Shown here: positions 10,426 through 21,307 of the stretch, piece by piece
Layout: each line of letters starts with the position of its first letter
How positions within the stretch are numbered: position 1 is the first letter of the stretch
Origin: Tetramitus jugosus
Taxonomy: Eukaryota > Heterolobosea > Eutetramitea > Acrasida > Vahlkampfiidae
DNA length: 64,000 nt
Assembly (NCBI GenBank): GCA_937625935.1
Contig: OW569363.1
Location: 124,001 to 188,000, forward strand
Direction: 5' to 3'
Translations under genes and position numbers: made by a program
Notes under the pieces: model-generated
What the model was told of the DNA's origin: nothing
What the model saw: only the letters and a program-made list of their open reading frames with translations
Databases searched by the model: none

Positions 10426-12574
10426 ATGTCTACATTACCAACAACACAACCATCGAGTATAGAACACGAAGATCGAAATTGAGCCTGAAGATGATTTGCT
10501 GTCTGAAGTTATGAACGTTCCAACAGAAGAAAGCACTGGATCATTGACTTCTTATGACAGTGCTCAAATCGTGGCCGAACTTTCTTCAACAACTGATATA
10601 GAATCGCAACAATCACAGTCTGTTTCGGATTTAATCATTAAACAACCATTACCTAACCAAGACGAGTTGGAGAAAGAGTTTGTTCGAAAAATCAAGCTCA
10701 AGCCAGGAGAAATGATCATCCCTTGTGGTGAAGTGAATCGGGTGGAGAGTAGACAAAAACAACTAGTATGGCATGACTACTATTACAGTACCAAGGAGAC
10801 AGTGAGTCAACAATCTGTCGTTTACTATTGTCATAGAGTTAAAACAGCCAGGTGTAGATCTCGAATTCGTTTTTATCCAAAGTACAACATTTTTGTACAT
10901 GCAGGGGAGCACGAGAATCACTCTGTGCATTATGTTGAGAAAAAGTAAACCACCCCTTGATCAGGACAGAGTAAGAGAGTTGTATGAATTCGTAAAGGCT
11001 AACACTCACATCAAATCGAGTCATTCTATTGCTGAAACACTCAACGCAAGGGTACCTGAGAACAAGCGAGCTGATTGTCGATACAAAATTACGATGCAAG
11101 ATGTTCAAGCAGCTCAACAAAAGTACAGGAGTGAGAGAGTTTTCAACATTCAAGATGTACATGAGCGAGGAGACTTGGCAAGCATCAAATCTAGAGGTAC
11201 AGAAGAAATATTTGTGAGGTGGGTATCGACGTATCCCTTTTTCCAATTGATTTGGGCTTCAAATTATCAGATCAATATGTTAAAGGATGCTACAAGCGAA
11301 GGTCAATTCTACATTGATGGTACATTTGATATATGCCCTGAAGGGATTAACCAAATGGTTACTTTGATGTTGCGAAAGAAGGGACACGCCAGAGCAATAC
11401 CTTGTCTTTTTGCGTTCTTGCGTGGAGATGAATTTAGCAAAGAGGGCAAGTCGGGAATGAACTATTGGTTTTTGTGGTGGACCATCAAATACTTGGTGCA
11501 AGAGCTTGAGAACATCAAGAAGATATACATCTCTGTCGATTTTGAAAAAGCAATGCACAATGCAATCAAGGAACATTGGCCAGAAGCAGAGATAGTCGGT
11601 TGCTTCTTTCATCAGATACAAGCTATTGGAAGATGGATCAAGAGGGGAGTTCCAAAGGAGCATGTGTTGAAGCGGGACAGAGACACATTGGTGTCATTAG
11701 AGAATGATGTGAAGAACCTAGCTTGTTCTCAATTCAAGGATGATGAGGAGTTTCGACGGGCAGTTCGAAGTTTTATTGTCAAGTGGAAAGCTATTGCGGG
11801 GGAGAAGTTTATGAATTACATGATCAGTTAGGGAAGTGAAACAACCAAAGCAAGATTTGAACCAGAGATCTGGGCGTTGTACAAGAAACCAAGAACAGAA
11901 GATGTTGATCAGACGAACAATCAAGTTGAGATCTTACATAAAGAGATTAACTCGATGGTCTGCAATAGACCTAAACTGAAGCGAGCAATTGAGCTGTTGA
12001 AAGAATTGGAGAAGAAGAACACTGAGAGAAGCGTCAGTGAGATGTCCAACACTGTTCGAACATCTCCAGCACTACCATCAACTTCTCATCCACCGAAAAA
12101 ACGTCCCAGAGCAGCTATCAATCTCAAGAAGCAAGACAACACTTCCAGTCGCAAGAAACAAAAGACTGATACTGCAAACAACTCTCAGAGCATCACTACA
12201 GCTGATTTGCATCAAACTCAGTTCATTGTTCTTCAAATTCTGTGACAGAACAAAGCATGTCTACCCTAACTCAAAGTACTCTCAGTAATTCTTACCTTAT
12301 TCCTCATGCTGCTCCTCTTGCTATTACCGCGCCAGTCAACGCCGCTCTCAATAATTCCTCTCACTCTTCCTTCAATGTTCCTCTTACTGCTGTCAATGCT
12401 CCTTTCAATTCTCCTTTGTTCGGGCAGGAAAATCAACCCCAACAAACTCCATCACTTCTTCAATATCCATTTATGATAGGGAAATCACTCTCCAACAACT
12501 CTAGCTCGCAGATCTTCCCACAAGTACCATATCCATTCCTGCCACAGTCATACATACATCATATTCACCACTGA
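10426..12574 (+). pseudogene. Broken MULE transposase with FLYWCH zinc finger
   Basis: The coding series starts with an ATG at 10426 and changes frame near 10470. It then carries a FLYWCH-type finger (about 10680-10948: YYYSTKE..., YYCHRVKTARCRSR, HENH). It changes frame again at the A-run near 10945 and enters a Mutator-like (MULE) transposase core at about 11290-11640. There IDGTFDICP, LRKKGHARAIPCLFAFL, ISVDFEKAMHNAI and VGCFFHQIQAIGRW match the first Asp, the second Asp and the CxxH block of the family. An in-frame TAG stands at 11829-11831, before the DQTNNQVE...HKEIN part. One more frame change near 12200 leads to a Ser/Asn/Pro-rich tail. At least three frame breaks and one stop mark it as inactive. 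No terminal inverted repeats were found by eye. Confidence 0.72.
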
Positions 12575-13080
12575 ATGCCAACATACATTTCACTGGAAGT
12601 GTATTGCAAGTTGGTTTCAAAATTCACAATACATCAATATCGGGTCTCGATTCTATCATGGCTACAACATCCCTTCTCTTGCTCTTAAGCCCCCTGATGT
12701 TGCACCATACGGCATTTAAAGTCGCGCTCATAGTTCGTTTGGTTCTATCTCCTGTGTGAGTTCAACTGTTGACATTACTTTGATCACCCTGACAGTACCT
12801 CCTGGTGAGTTCCTCTAATAATTTTCCTCTGCACTTCGTTAACTTCTACTTCTGAAGCTTCTCTCTTCCTTCCTCTAGTTTCATTTGTTCTCGTAGCATT
12901 ATCAGTCATTCTGGTCTAGTTTTTGCTCGGTCTCTCTCTATCTCCTCATTTTTCTCCTTCATTGACTGTCATGCTCAACGGGATAGGGTCTGTCTGTTTC
13001 TCCATTCTGGATCTTTCACCCATCAAATCGCTCACTCTAGTTCTCATCTTTGCCATCTCAGCTTTTGACTTCGGATGTCC
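12575..13080. other. Spacer between transposon remnants
   Basis: No supported feature is seen. The stretch is rich in CTT/TCT tracts on the plus strand and lies between the MULE remnant and the next decayed element. Confidence 0.4.
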
Positions 13081-13511
13081 TCACCACTCTTCGCAAACTG
13101 ATCTACCATCTTGTGCTAGAAATACATTTCTTTGCTCAGTAGGATCTTGGGTGCGGTTCACATTTTTTCTTGTCTTAGTATTGGTCATTGGTACTTTTCC
13201 CAACAACACTGCTGCATAAGTTGAGTCTTTCGTTGATATGGTACAACAGTTTTGTGCACTCAATCCACTTGATGAATTCCCACACTTTGTACTTCTACGA
13301 ACTTTACCATCATTTCGTCAATGGATATATGTCTAAATGGATTCCAATGTTTCTGATTATTAGTCACCAATCTGTCTTGGAGAAATTCTAGGAATTCATC
13401 ATCCATTGTGGTCGCATGGAACAGCTCTTGATGAATCTGCATGAAGTCGTCACGACTAAATCCAGTTGATCGAACGAAGTGGTTGGGGTCCGACATAGAC
13501 CAGTGGTGCAT
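13081..13511 (-). pseudogene. Possible piggyBac-like transposase remnant
   Basis: The minus-strand frame from an ATG at 13511 gives 83 codons. It contains STGFSRDDFMQIHQELFH followed by WNPFRHISIDEMMVKF. The order of a 'rdrF..i...lhf' helix, then a Pro plus 'sIDE.Mv.F', is the entry to the DDE core of piggyBac-type transposases, where the Asp of IDE is catalytic. The frame breaks about 20 residues later, and a short open piece follows in another frame (13081-13263). The match is short, so the family call is tentative. Confidence 0.35.
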
Positions 13512-15023
13512 GATATTAGCGCTTTCTTATACCAATTTCAATGTGAATCGCAACGAATGCCTTGTTTTTTCATTCTGTTATATCTTCATCAAAAGGGAGC
13601 AGGAAAACGTCGAGCTCTGTCCTTACATCCACATAAAGAGTTGTTGAAAGGCTTCGATGGAAATTTGTAAATATCTTTGAGTTTAGTATATACAAGACCA
13701 TTTGATTCTAGAAAGCCAAAACGCTGCCGTCTCGAAAATTATTGTGGGTTTTATTCCGGTTGCCCTTGAAGTTGTGAATTTGTTGCCCCTTTATTCTATG
13801 CACTACAGTGAGACTTTCTGAGCTATTGTGTATATCTTTTCTCTACTGAGTCTCTCCAGACTTCATACGTTTGATGTAATACCTCTTCATTGCATTCACC
13901 AGTTATTTAACTTTTGTTTCCCTCTTCTTTGCCCCCTGCACAATCAGCTCCGTCATCAACATATCCTTCTGGTCATCCTCTTTGCCCATTAACCCTTCTA
14001 AGATTACTTCAGTGGAACGGCTTGGACTTTGTGCTACCAATCTACTGTCATCGAAAATCACATCATCGAGCCATATCTTTAAAGTTTTGGTATCTAAGGC
14101 CACCTTCAGAATCTTTGGATTGCCGACAGTAGGCGTAGAACTTCTCCTTCACGTCTGTCATTGCCGATGTCATCATTTATCCATCATCATTGGGCGTCAG
14201 AGAGGGGACTCCTCTCAAAGAGATGTTGGTCGATTGTTCATGCATTTCAGGACACCATCAATACCAATTTTCTATTCGGTCAGCACGCTCAAATTGCCTT
14301 ACCAACTGTACAAAAAGTGCGCAACCACTCACTCTACCACTGATTTTGGTTCTAACAATATGAGATCCTCCCGATTGACCACTTCTCTCTTTTTTCGCTT
14401 CAAAGGCTTCTGTGAATGGTCTAGTTCAGTTCTTCTATGCTTGTGAAGCTTTAAAATAAACAATCAGCAGCAGTAGTTTCAAATTTGATTCTATACGGAT
14501 GAGGCTTCCGTGGAATGAACATAAAATGTTGATTGAGTCTTCCTTTGTGTGGTACCATGATTGCCTGGATGAATCAAGACTGAGAGGATACTTGTAAAAA
14601 CGCGATTCGGAGAATAACCTCATTTCTAAACCGATGTGAAATCTTTGTTGTATTGTATGGTGAACAATTCGCAGATTAATTTCGTCAATTTCTAAGATCT
14701 TGAATATCTAGCATGTGATATGAAGGAGCTACTTGTTGACTTGTACTGAAAAGACACAAGGTAAAAATTCATGCCAATGTTTGAAGAAATGTTATGAACT
14801 AAAACAACATCCGATAAATTTTGGGGAAATGGTTGGTGAATGACGCAAAAGGGTAACTTAGGATTAGCACATACAATGAAGGTGTCATCATATATAAATA
14901 AAGTCTCATCTGTTGTATCTTTCATCTCTGAGACATACTTTGGTAACTCACGTTTCTCCTTCGACAATCTCTTCGATGAAATAATCTGGATTTCTAATTG
15001 ACCATTTTTTTCTCCATCAACAA
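13512..15023. other. Gene-poor spacer upstream of the glutaminase gene
   Basis: No intact gene is seen. Several minus-strand open pieces at about 13900-14440 look like coding DNA in decay, but no family is recognised. The last 100 bases should hold the glutaminase promoter and leader. Confidence 0.4.
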
Positions 15024-17000
15024 ATGCCACAAAAAACCTCAGCATCAGTGATCAGCAACGACAACAACTCTCCAACAACAACAACCACCACCTCCACTAC
15101 CACTACCACTATCACAACATCCACAGATGCCATCATTGAAAATCATTTTCAACAAGAACGAAACACCATTTTCCAACAATACAAGAGCTTGGACACTGAA
15201 CACAAGGGATATGTGACGATGGATGACCTGAGATTTGCATTGGCAAGAATGGGATTGGACTCGTGGAATCATCCACAATTGAAACCCATGATTGAACAAT
15301 TGATGACCGATCTCACGGAACGAAAAAACAAAAAACAACAACAACATGAAAAACAACATCAACAACAGCAATCATCAACAAAAACAACAACAAAAACAAC
15401 GAGTAGTGCGAGTACGAACAGTAATTCTTCCATCCATATGATACATCATGATGAGGATAGTAAATATGAAATTGAAAATCTCGACGAGAATCACTTGTTG
15501 TTGTCAAACAAAGTGGGCAGTGAAATGAACAAGAACAACAACAACAACCATAGTGACGACCAACATTATCATTCTTCTTATTCGACGTACTATCATCAAT
15601 ATGCTAGCATGGCTTCCAATGGACGAATTTCATCATCTTCGCGATCACCACCGCCACCTCCGCTGCTGTGCCTTGAATTTGAAGACTTTTTCAATTTGGT
15701 CGGAACAAAAAACAAGGAGGGACTAGGCAATGTGATACAGAGGGCATTTACTGGTCAATTGGCCGTTCCTGATTGGAGACAATTCTGTCATGAGATTTCA
15801 GAGATTTTTGAGTCTGTACGATCGAATCACTCGGGAAAAGTGGCAGATTATATTCCACAGTTGGCTGAAGTGGATCCTTCGCTGTTTGGACTATCGATTT
15901 GCACTGTGGACGGTCAGAGGTTCTCCATTGGTGACAGTGATCATGAATTTACGATTCAGAGTTGTTCAAAGGTGTTCACCTATTGTTTGGCGTGCAATGA
16001 TCACGGTGTGGACAATGTGCATCAGCATGTCGGGTTTGAGCCCAGTGGTGTTTCATTCAACGCGTTTACACTGGATCATAACAATAAGCCACACAATCCA
16101 ATGATCAATGCAGGTGCAATTGCTGTGTGTTCATTGATTAAGCCAGAATTGTCAGCTTCCAAGAGATTTACTTACATGTCGGAGCGAATGTCTGATTTTG
16201 CCGGTGGAGCAAAGATTGGTTTCGATAATGCCACGTTCTTGTCTGAGAAGGACACTGCCGACAGGAACTATGCTCTAGGTTATTATATGCAAGAGAATGA
16301 AGTGTTTCCAAAGTCTAAAAACTCCTTGGACGATACTCTGGACCTCTATTTTCAATTGTGCTCCATTTTGGTAACAACAGAAAAGTTGGCATCCATGGGT
16401 GCAACATTGGCCAATGGTGGCACATCTCCACTCACGAACAAGAATGTCGTTTCACCGGATAACGTGAAATGTGCACTCCAACTCATGCTCAGTTGTGGAA
16501 TGTATGACTTCTCAGGTGAATGGTCCGTCAGTGTTGGTCTACCAGCCAAGAGCGGTGTCGCAGGTGCATGCTGTGTTGTGATTCCAAGTGTGATGAGCGT
16601 TTGTATCTTCTCACCTCGGCTGGATCGCAAGGGCAATTCTGTCCGGGCAGTAGATTTCTGCACCAAGGCCAGCACTAGATTCAAGTGGTCCATCTTTGAT
16701 CAACTGTTCCTGAGTGCGTACGATGAAGAGTACACAAGCTCAGAGGATGAAGAAGAATTAACCTTCAGTAAGTCTCCTCAATGGTCAAACATGTTCTCCC
16801 ATAGAAAACAACAAGAGGATCACAATGGCGGTGAAGGATATGTTGAATCGCCAGATATACACACACCAAATCAACAAGAACCACCAGACAGCACACCATA
16901 CACGATCAATACTCCTCATGCTGGTTCAGTCAAAAGAAGAAGAAGCTCGTCCAATCGAACCCCAGATGATAACAAGAAACAAAAACCAACTACTCACTAA
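15024..17000 (+). CDS. Glutaminase (GLS type) with N-terminal EF-hand-like segment
   Basis: The enzyme hydrolyses glutamine to glutamate and ammonia. The 658-residue product has an EF-hand-like helix-loop-helix at about residues 48-80 (LDTEHKGYVTMDDLRFALA) and a His/Gln/Asn low-complexity linker. The serine-dependent beta-lactamase-fold glutaminase domain occupies about 235-550. The catalytic Ser-x-x-Lys sits in QSCSK (about 312-316). Other family blocks are NPMINAGAI, GDRNYALGY-like DRNYALGYYM, FYFQLCSI-like LYFQLCSI and GLPAKSGVAG. The architecture and many blocks are close to animal kidney-type glutaminase. No ankyrin repeats follow; the tail is acidic and then basic. No clear mitochondrial targeting signal is seen. 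Confidence 0.92.
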   Translation: MPQKTSASVISNDNNSPTTTTTTSTTTTTITTSTDAIIENHFQQERNTIFQQYKSLDTEHKGYVTMDDLRFALARMGLDSWNHPQLKPMIEQLMTDLTERKNKKQQQHEKQHQQQQSSTKTTTKTTSSASTNSNSSIHMIHHDEDSKYEIENLDENHLLLSNKVGSEMNKNNNNNHSDDQHYHSSYSTYYHQYASMASNGRISSSSRSPPPPPLLCLEFEDFFNLVGTKNKEGLGNVIQRAFTGQLAVPDWRQFCHEISEIFESVRSNHSGKVADYIPQLAEVDPSLFGLSICTVDGQRFSIGDSDHEFTIQSCSKVFTYCLACNDHGVDNVHQHVGFEPSGVSFNAFTLDHNNKPHNPMINAGAIAVCSLIKPELSASKRFTYMSERMSDFAGGAKIGFDNATFLSEKDTADRNYALGYYMQENEVFPKSKNSLDDTLDLYFQLCSILVTTEKLASMGATLANGGTSPLTNKNVVSPDNVKCALQLMLSCGMYDFSGEWSVSVGLPAKSGVAGACCVVIPSVMSVCIFSPRLDRKGNSVRAVDFCTKASTRFKWSIFDQLFLSAYDEEYTSSEDEEELTFSKSPQWSNMFSHRKQQEDHNGGEGYVESPDIHTPNQQEPPDSTPYTINTPHAGSVKRRRSSSNRTPDDNKKQKPTTH

Positions 17001-17316
17001 CATTGTGATAAATATGATATTTATTGTAAGGGAGAACCTGTTTGCCATTGTATTGCGAGTGTGTTTTTCCGCCCATTGTTCCGCTACTGCTGGATGAACA
17101 AAAACACAAAAAGCTTCAACAAAATCATCAGAAGATTGCAACAACAAGTGAGATCACAACATGTCATCAAGCAGTATCCTATCTAATCTTCCTTCATTCA
17201 ACAAACAAAGTTTCTCACGTGCCAACTCTCGGTCAAGCGTAAGTAGCCTTACATCATTTAAGTTATTCTCTTGTCTTGTAACAAAAAACAACAACGAACA
17301 CACTCACATCATTGAA

Positions 17317-17783
17317 ATGTCTTCCAACAATGATAGCAACGACCACCAACTACCTATTTTTGTACAGCCGAAACAAGTAAACCACAATGTATCATCACAC
17401 TGGAGAAAACGTCCATTTTGCATCGTCATTTTGAAAAATTAGAGAGACAACAACAACAATTATTGCAACAGCAGCAGCAGCAACAGCAAGTGGCATACAC
17501 CACTACACATTATCAACAACAACAAGTGTCTATTGACAACAATAGTACCATTATTACACCTTCACCATTATCATCATCCGTTCCTCTCAGTAATGTCCTA
17601 TTACCTAGCTCCAACAATAGTCATCACAGTTTGGATGTGAATGCAACGAGCTCAAAGCGACCAACGGTGGAAAGTTTGGTGGAAGAACGGCCCAACAAGA
17701 CACAAAAATTAACATTGAATTCGGATGTATCATCGAGCACTGCACCTCATCTTCAACAACAACAATATCCAAATGATGAATAA
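17317..17783 (+). CDS. Gln-rich low-complexity protein, two exons proposed
   Basis: I propose join(17317..17376, 17445..17783), about 133 residues. The first exon opens with an ATG in an A-rich context and encodes MSSNNDSNDHQLPIFVQPKQ. A 68-bp intron from GTAAAC to TTAGAG then restores the frame of a long Gln-rich stretch. That is followed by a Ser/Thr/Asn-rich part with a short basic patch (SSKRP) and a Glu-rich helix (VESLVEERPNKTQK). The same first frame is open back to an ATG at 17161, with a good donor (GTAAGT) at 17238, so an upstream exon is possible. No known domain is seen. Confidence 0.45.
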
Positions 17784-17930
17784 AGTGTTGGTTGTATTTT
17801 CCGCGCCAAAGTGCGGAGAAATTTCTTTGTTTCAAAAATACACTTTCAAACAAAATCAACAAGAGACAAGAGAAAAACAATTTCTGAGACAACAACAACA
17901 GCAGCAGCGAAGAACCCAGAACAAACACAT

Positions 17931-20061
17931 ATGATGATCCATTCTCAGATCAGACGACACTGTCTGTTCTCCTCCATTCTACTCGTTTTGTTTTTGTCCC
18001 TATTGCTCAACCATCCACATCATCACTCTTCATCATCATTCATGGTTCACTGTTCTCCGACAACAACATCAACAATAACAAATTATGTGCCTATTAGCAA
18101 CCAAAACAAAATTCTCACATTGACCAAACATCAATCTCACTATGAGAGCTACGTTGCCATTCCCATTAGCGAAAAAAAAACGAAACAAATGTTTTTGAAC
18201 ACGACGTTTATTGCGTACACTGTTCCCGTAGAGATTGTGACTGCTACAACGACGAGTAGCGATAATGTCAATGGATCATCAACAGTGACTACTCATATTG
18301 CTCAATTCATGTTGGACACAACAACCTCTTATAGCTATGCTTACTGTTGTGATTCACCAGTGTTGACCTCAAGAGACAACTCTTCGCAACTCTTTTGTGT
18401 GAAAACAACTGTGGATGCATGTCGTAAAGGTATGTTATTTGTTGTCATTGAAATTGTCATTGTCATTGCATCTTTTTTGTGATTTGTTCATCTGATGAAT
18501 ATTCACGAATGTATGTTTTCTTTTGTTTATAGTTGAGTGCGCGGACAAGAATTGTTATGATCATTTTCGATCGACACATTATCCTCCCATTGTCAATTCA
18601 TTGCAACCGGTGCAACCACCAAAGAAGAAACAAGAGGATATATTGTACGAGTCTGTGCCTTACACGTTGGAAGAATATAGACTGATTCACGAGGATTTCA
18701 CTCCGGAGCAAATTGGATTGCACAATGATGATCAACGACAACAGGATCAACAACAAGAAAAGGACAATTCAGCAGTCTTGTTGAATACAGTGTATGCTGA
18801 TTCACCACTGTTGAATTACACGGAAGGTGTTCTCGGAATGGCTTTCTCTGCTTTTGATTGTAAGTTGTTGTCGTTGTTGTTTTTTGCATGTTGGTTTTTT
18901 TCATTTTACATTTCATTTTCGAGCGTAGAATGACTGACAGTGATCATTTCAAATGAAACATCAGTTTCGATTCAACAGTATCTAACGAGCTTCAAGGATG
19001 AGATTGGAAGCGTAATCGTTGGCCTTGATTTGTACAGTGAGGAACAACGAGTCATTCTAAAGGAAGAAATGAATGTGAATGGTGGTGATAATGATACGCC
19101 GATATTGTTGGGTGATGGAAAAATGATTTTGGGCAATGCATTGGTCGACTACATGAAGAATCATTCTACGATATTGGACAAGAATGGAATAGTGTGGTCA
19201 GAGAGACAATACGCTGTCAATTCAATCATTGAAACAAAGTACAATAATCCAAAGAATCGTTATTCGCAACCTCCCATTCAGCACCAATTTCCAATTTATG
19301 GTCTATCGATTTGTCTCAATGCAATTGATCTATTTTCCAATTATACTGGCAACTGGCATGCAAAGATTGCGAGTAACATGGTGGGACTCGGTCTCCCAAC
19401 ACCCTACTATCGCATGATGATGCAATGGATGAGAGATGGAAACAATTCAAAGCCATTCAATCAATGGACAATGGATGAGAAGTTGCAACTACCTGATCTC
19501 ACATTTACGTTGCACCAGTATGATAGCAGAGTGTTACGCATTCCTTTGTACACATTGTTTGAGGATGATCAGCTACACTTGTATGATCTGGGCGATATTT
19601 GGCTATTGGAGGGTATTGGCGTGTTGAGCACAGAGCCTGTGATTCACTTTGGCGTCAAGGTCATTCAACAATTGTTTACAGTCATCGATTATACAAACTA
19701 TCGAGTTGGATTCGTTCAGAAGAAACTCAAGTCAACCAAGGAGCAAGTGCGGGTCGATAGACTCCAAGAGGCATATTGTGAAGCAACATCAAAGATTCCA
19801 ACATGCAAAGGTGATCAAAAGTTCTATGGACCGTCAAATACCTGTCTACAACCAAATTGTGATCTATACTTCTTCCAAGCTGTGAACACAAAGACTGGCA
19901 CGTGTAAGCTGCGGCCATCATTCTATGTATTATTCATTTTTGTGATTGGAATATGCCTCGTATCAGAAGTTGTCCTCTATGAGGTTTACAGCCGTGTGAT
20001 ACGGGAGTTGTACGGTCGAGCTGCATCAAACAATGCTGCTCTTGCTGGCACTGTAAATTAA
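17931..20061 (+). CDS. Aspartic-protease-like type I membrane protein, three exons
   Basis: The model is join(17931..18429, 18533..18859, 18941..20061); both introns (GTATGT-ATAG and GTAAGT-ACAG) keep the frame. A signal peptide (Leu-rich core, residues about 12-26) is followed by a pepsin-A1-like fold. AQFMLDTTTSYSYAY stands where the first catalytic DTG/S motif should be. A Cys-rich insert and an LLNYTEGVLGMAF flap-side segment follow. The C-terminal lobe ends with IHFGVKVIQQLFTVIDYTNYRVGFVQ, like the pepsin C-terminus (yTvFDydnnriGFa). A final membrane span (FYVLFIFVIGICLVSEVVLY) anchors it. With DTTT in place of DTG it may be a non-catalytic homologue. N-glycosylation sites are frequent. 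Confidence 0.65.
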
Positions 20062-20288
20062 GATGGCGGATGCGTCATGTCAACATAAATTAAATTTCCA
20101 CAACGTGCTTGCCACAACTTCCAGCAACAAGCCAGGTCGTAATTTCCTTCACCCATGCATCCGCCATTTTTACCCCGATCAGAACTCTGTTTCATGTTCA
20201 CCTTGCGCTGGACCAACTCAAAACAAGGAGCCTCTTGCAGCTGAAAGCAACAACAGAAAAAACAAGAACACAAAACACGAACAACAAA

Positions 20289-20999
20289 ATGACGACGATA
20301 CAAACTGAAAATCTGACCAAATCCCTCATTGAAAAAGCCCTGAGAGAAGTACTCACTGATCGCTTGAAAGATGGTGAAGCAGACAACGAAGACGCCGAAG
20401 CTGAAAACATTGCATTCATAGAGGACACGATCGAAGAATTGGCACGCGAAATTTATCAAAATATTGTCACAGGTCGATCCAGTATGCTCACATCGGTTCA
20501 ATCTCTGGTCAATGCACTCGGTGAACAATTGACAGACAATGGTTGCTGTCGAGAGGATGATGAACAAGATGTTCAATTTGTTTGTCAATTGATTTTTGAA
20601 GAGTTGACCCATTTAAGTGAAAACAATGACGAAGATGATGATGAAGATGGATACAACTCGGATCGCGACTATGGCGAAGGTGAATGTGTACTGTGTGAGC
20701 GTGATATGCCATTGACTTTCCATCACTTAATTCCGCGGACAACGCACAAGAAGATGCTCAAGAGAACTCAGCTGACCAAGAAAGAATTAAACCAAGGTAT
20801 AATGGTTTGTAGACCATGTCACAGTGCAATTCACAGATTTATTGATGAAGAAACAATGGCTCTGCAGTACAATACACTGGAGCGCTTGCTGGAGCATGAG
20901 CGTGTCCAATCATGGATACCATATGCAGCACGACTGAAGCCAGTGCCCAAGGAGAATGCAGAACTGTATCATCAAGGAAAGTTGCGATACAGACGGTGA
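20289..20999 (+). CDS. HNH-domain protein
   Basis: The frame is open upstream, but the first ATG is 20289, giving 236 residues. The N-terminal half is acidic and helical with no known domain. The C-terminal half is an HNH zinc-finger nuclease-type domain: CVLCERDMPLTFHHLIPR (CxxC then the HH of the active site), a Lys-rich spacer, IMVCRPCHSAIHRF (second CxxC with the final His). Such small HNH proteins occur in many eukaryotes and bacteria; the substrate here is unknown. It starts 227 bp after the previous gene on the same strand. Confidence 0.7.
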   Translation: MTTIQTENLTKSLIEKALREVLTDRLKDGEADNEDAEAENIAFIEDTIEELAREIYQNIVTGRSSMLTSVQSLVNALGEQLTDNGCCREDDEQDVQFVCQLIFEELTHLSENNDEDDDEDGYNSDRDYGEGECVLCERDMPLTFHHLIPRTTHKKMLKRTQLTKKELNQGIMVCRPCHSAIHRFIDEETMALQYNTLERLLEHERVQSWIPYAARLKPVPKENAELYHQGKLRYRR

Positions 21000-21307
21000 G
21001 ACAATAAACAAAAACTAATCTGTACAAACCTGTAAAAATTCAAACCCGCAATTTGAGCAGGTCGGACATTTCTTCTAAATGTATTCGGCACCGGGCCAAA
21101 ATCAACCAAACCTGAAATCCAACTCGGCCACGCTCGCAATGAATTACATTACCTGAGGAACATAATTCAACACATACATAACACCAGCAACCAAAACACC
21201 CAATGAACCGAGTGATGTCACTTGTTAGACAACTTGATATTTTTGTGTACAAAAACAAGCAAGTTAAAAGAACTTAAAAAATTAAAATTGTTTTTGTTGT
21301 TATGTGT
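21000..21307. other. Convergent spacer
   Basis: About 310 bp between the 3' ends of two genes. Nothing is recognised apart from AT-rich stretches that may hold poly(A) signals (AATAAA just after the HNH gene stop). Confidence 0.4.

Noticed and set aside
10426-12574. Frame breaks in the MULE gene read as introns.
   Set aside because: No GT-AG pairs sit at the breaks, one break is at an A-run, and there is an additional in-frame stop.
14692-15045. A 117-codon minus-strand frame overlapping the glutaminase start.
   Set aside because: It overlaps the start and leader of a secure gene and has no recognised domain. It could be old coding debris but cannot be supported.
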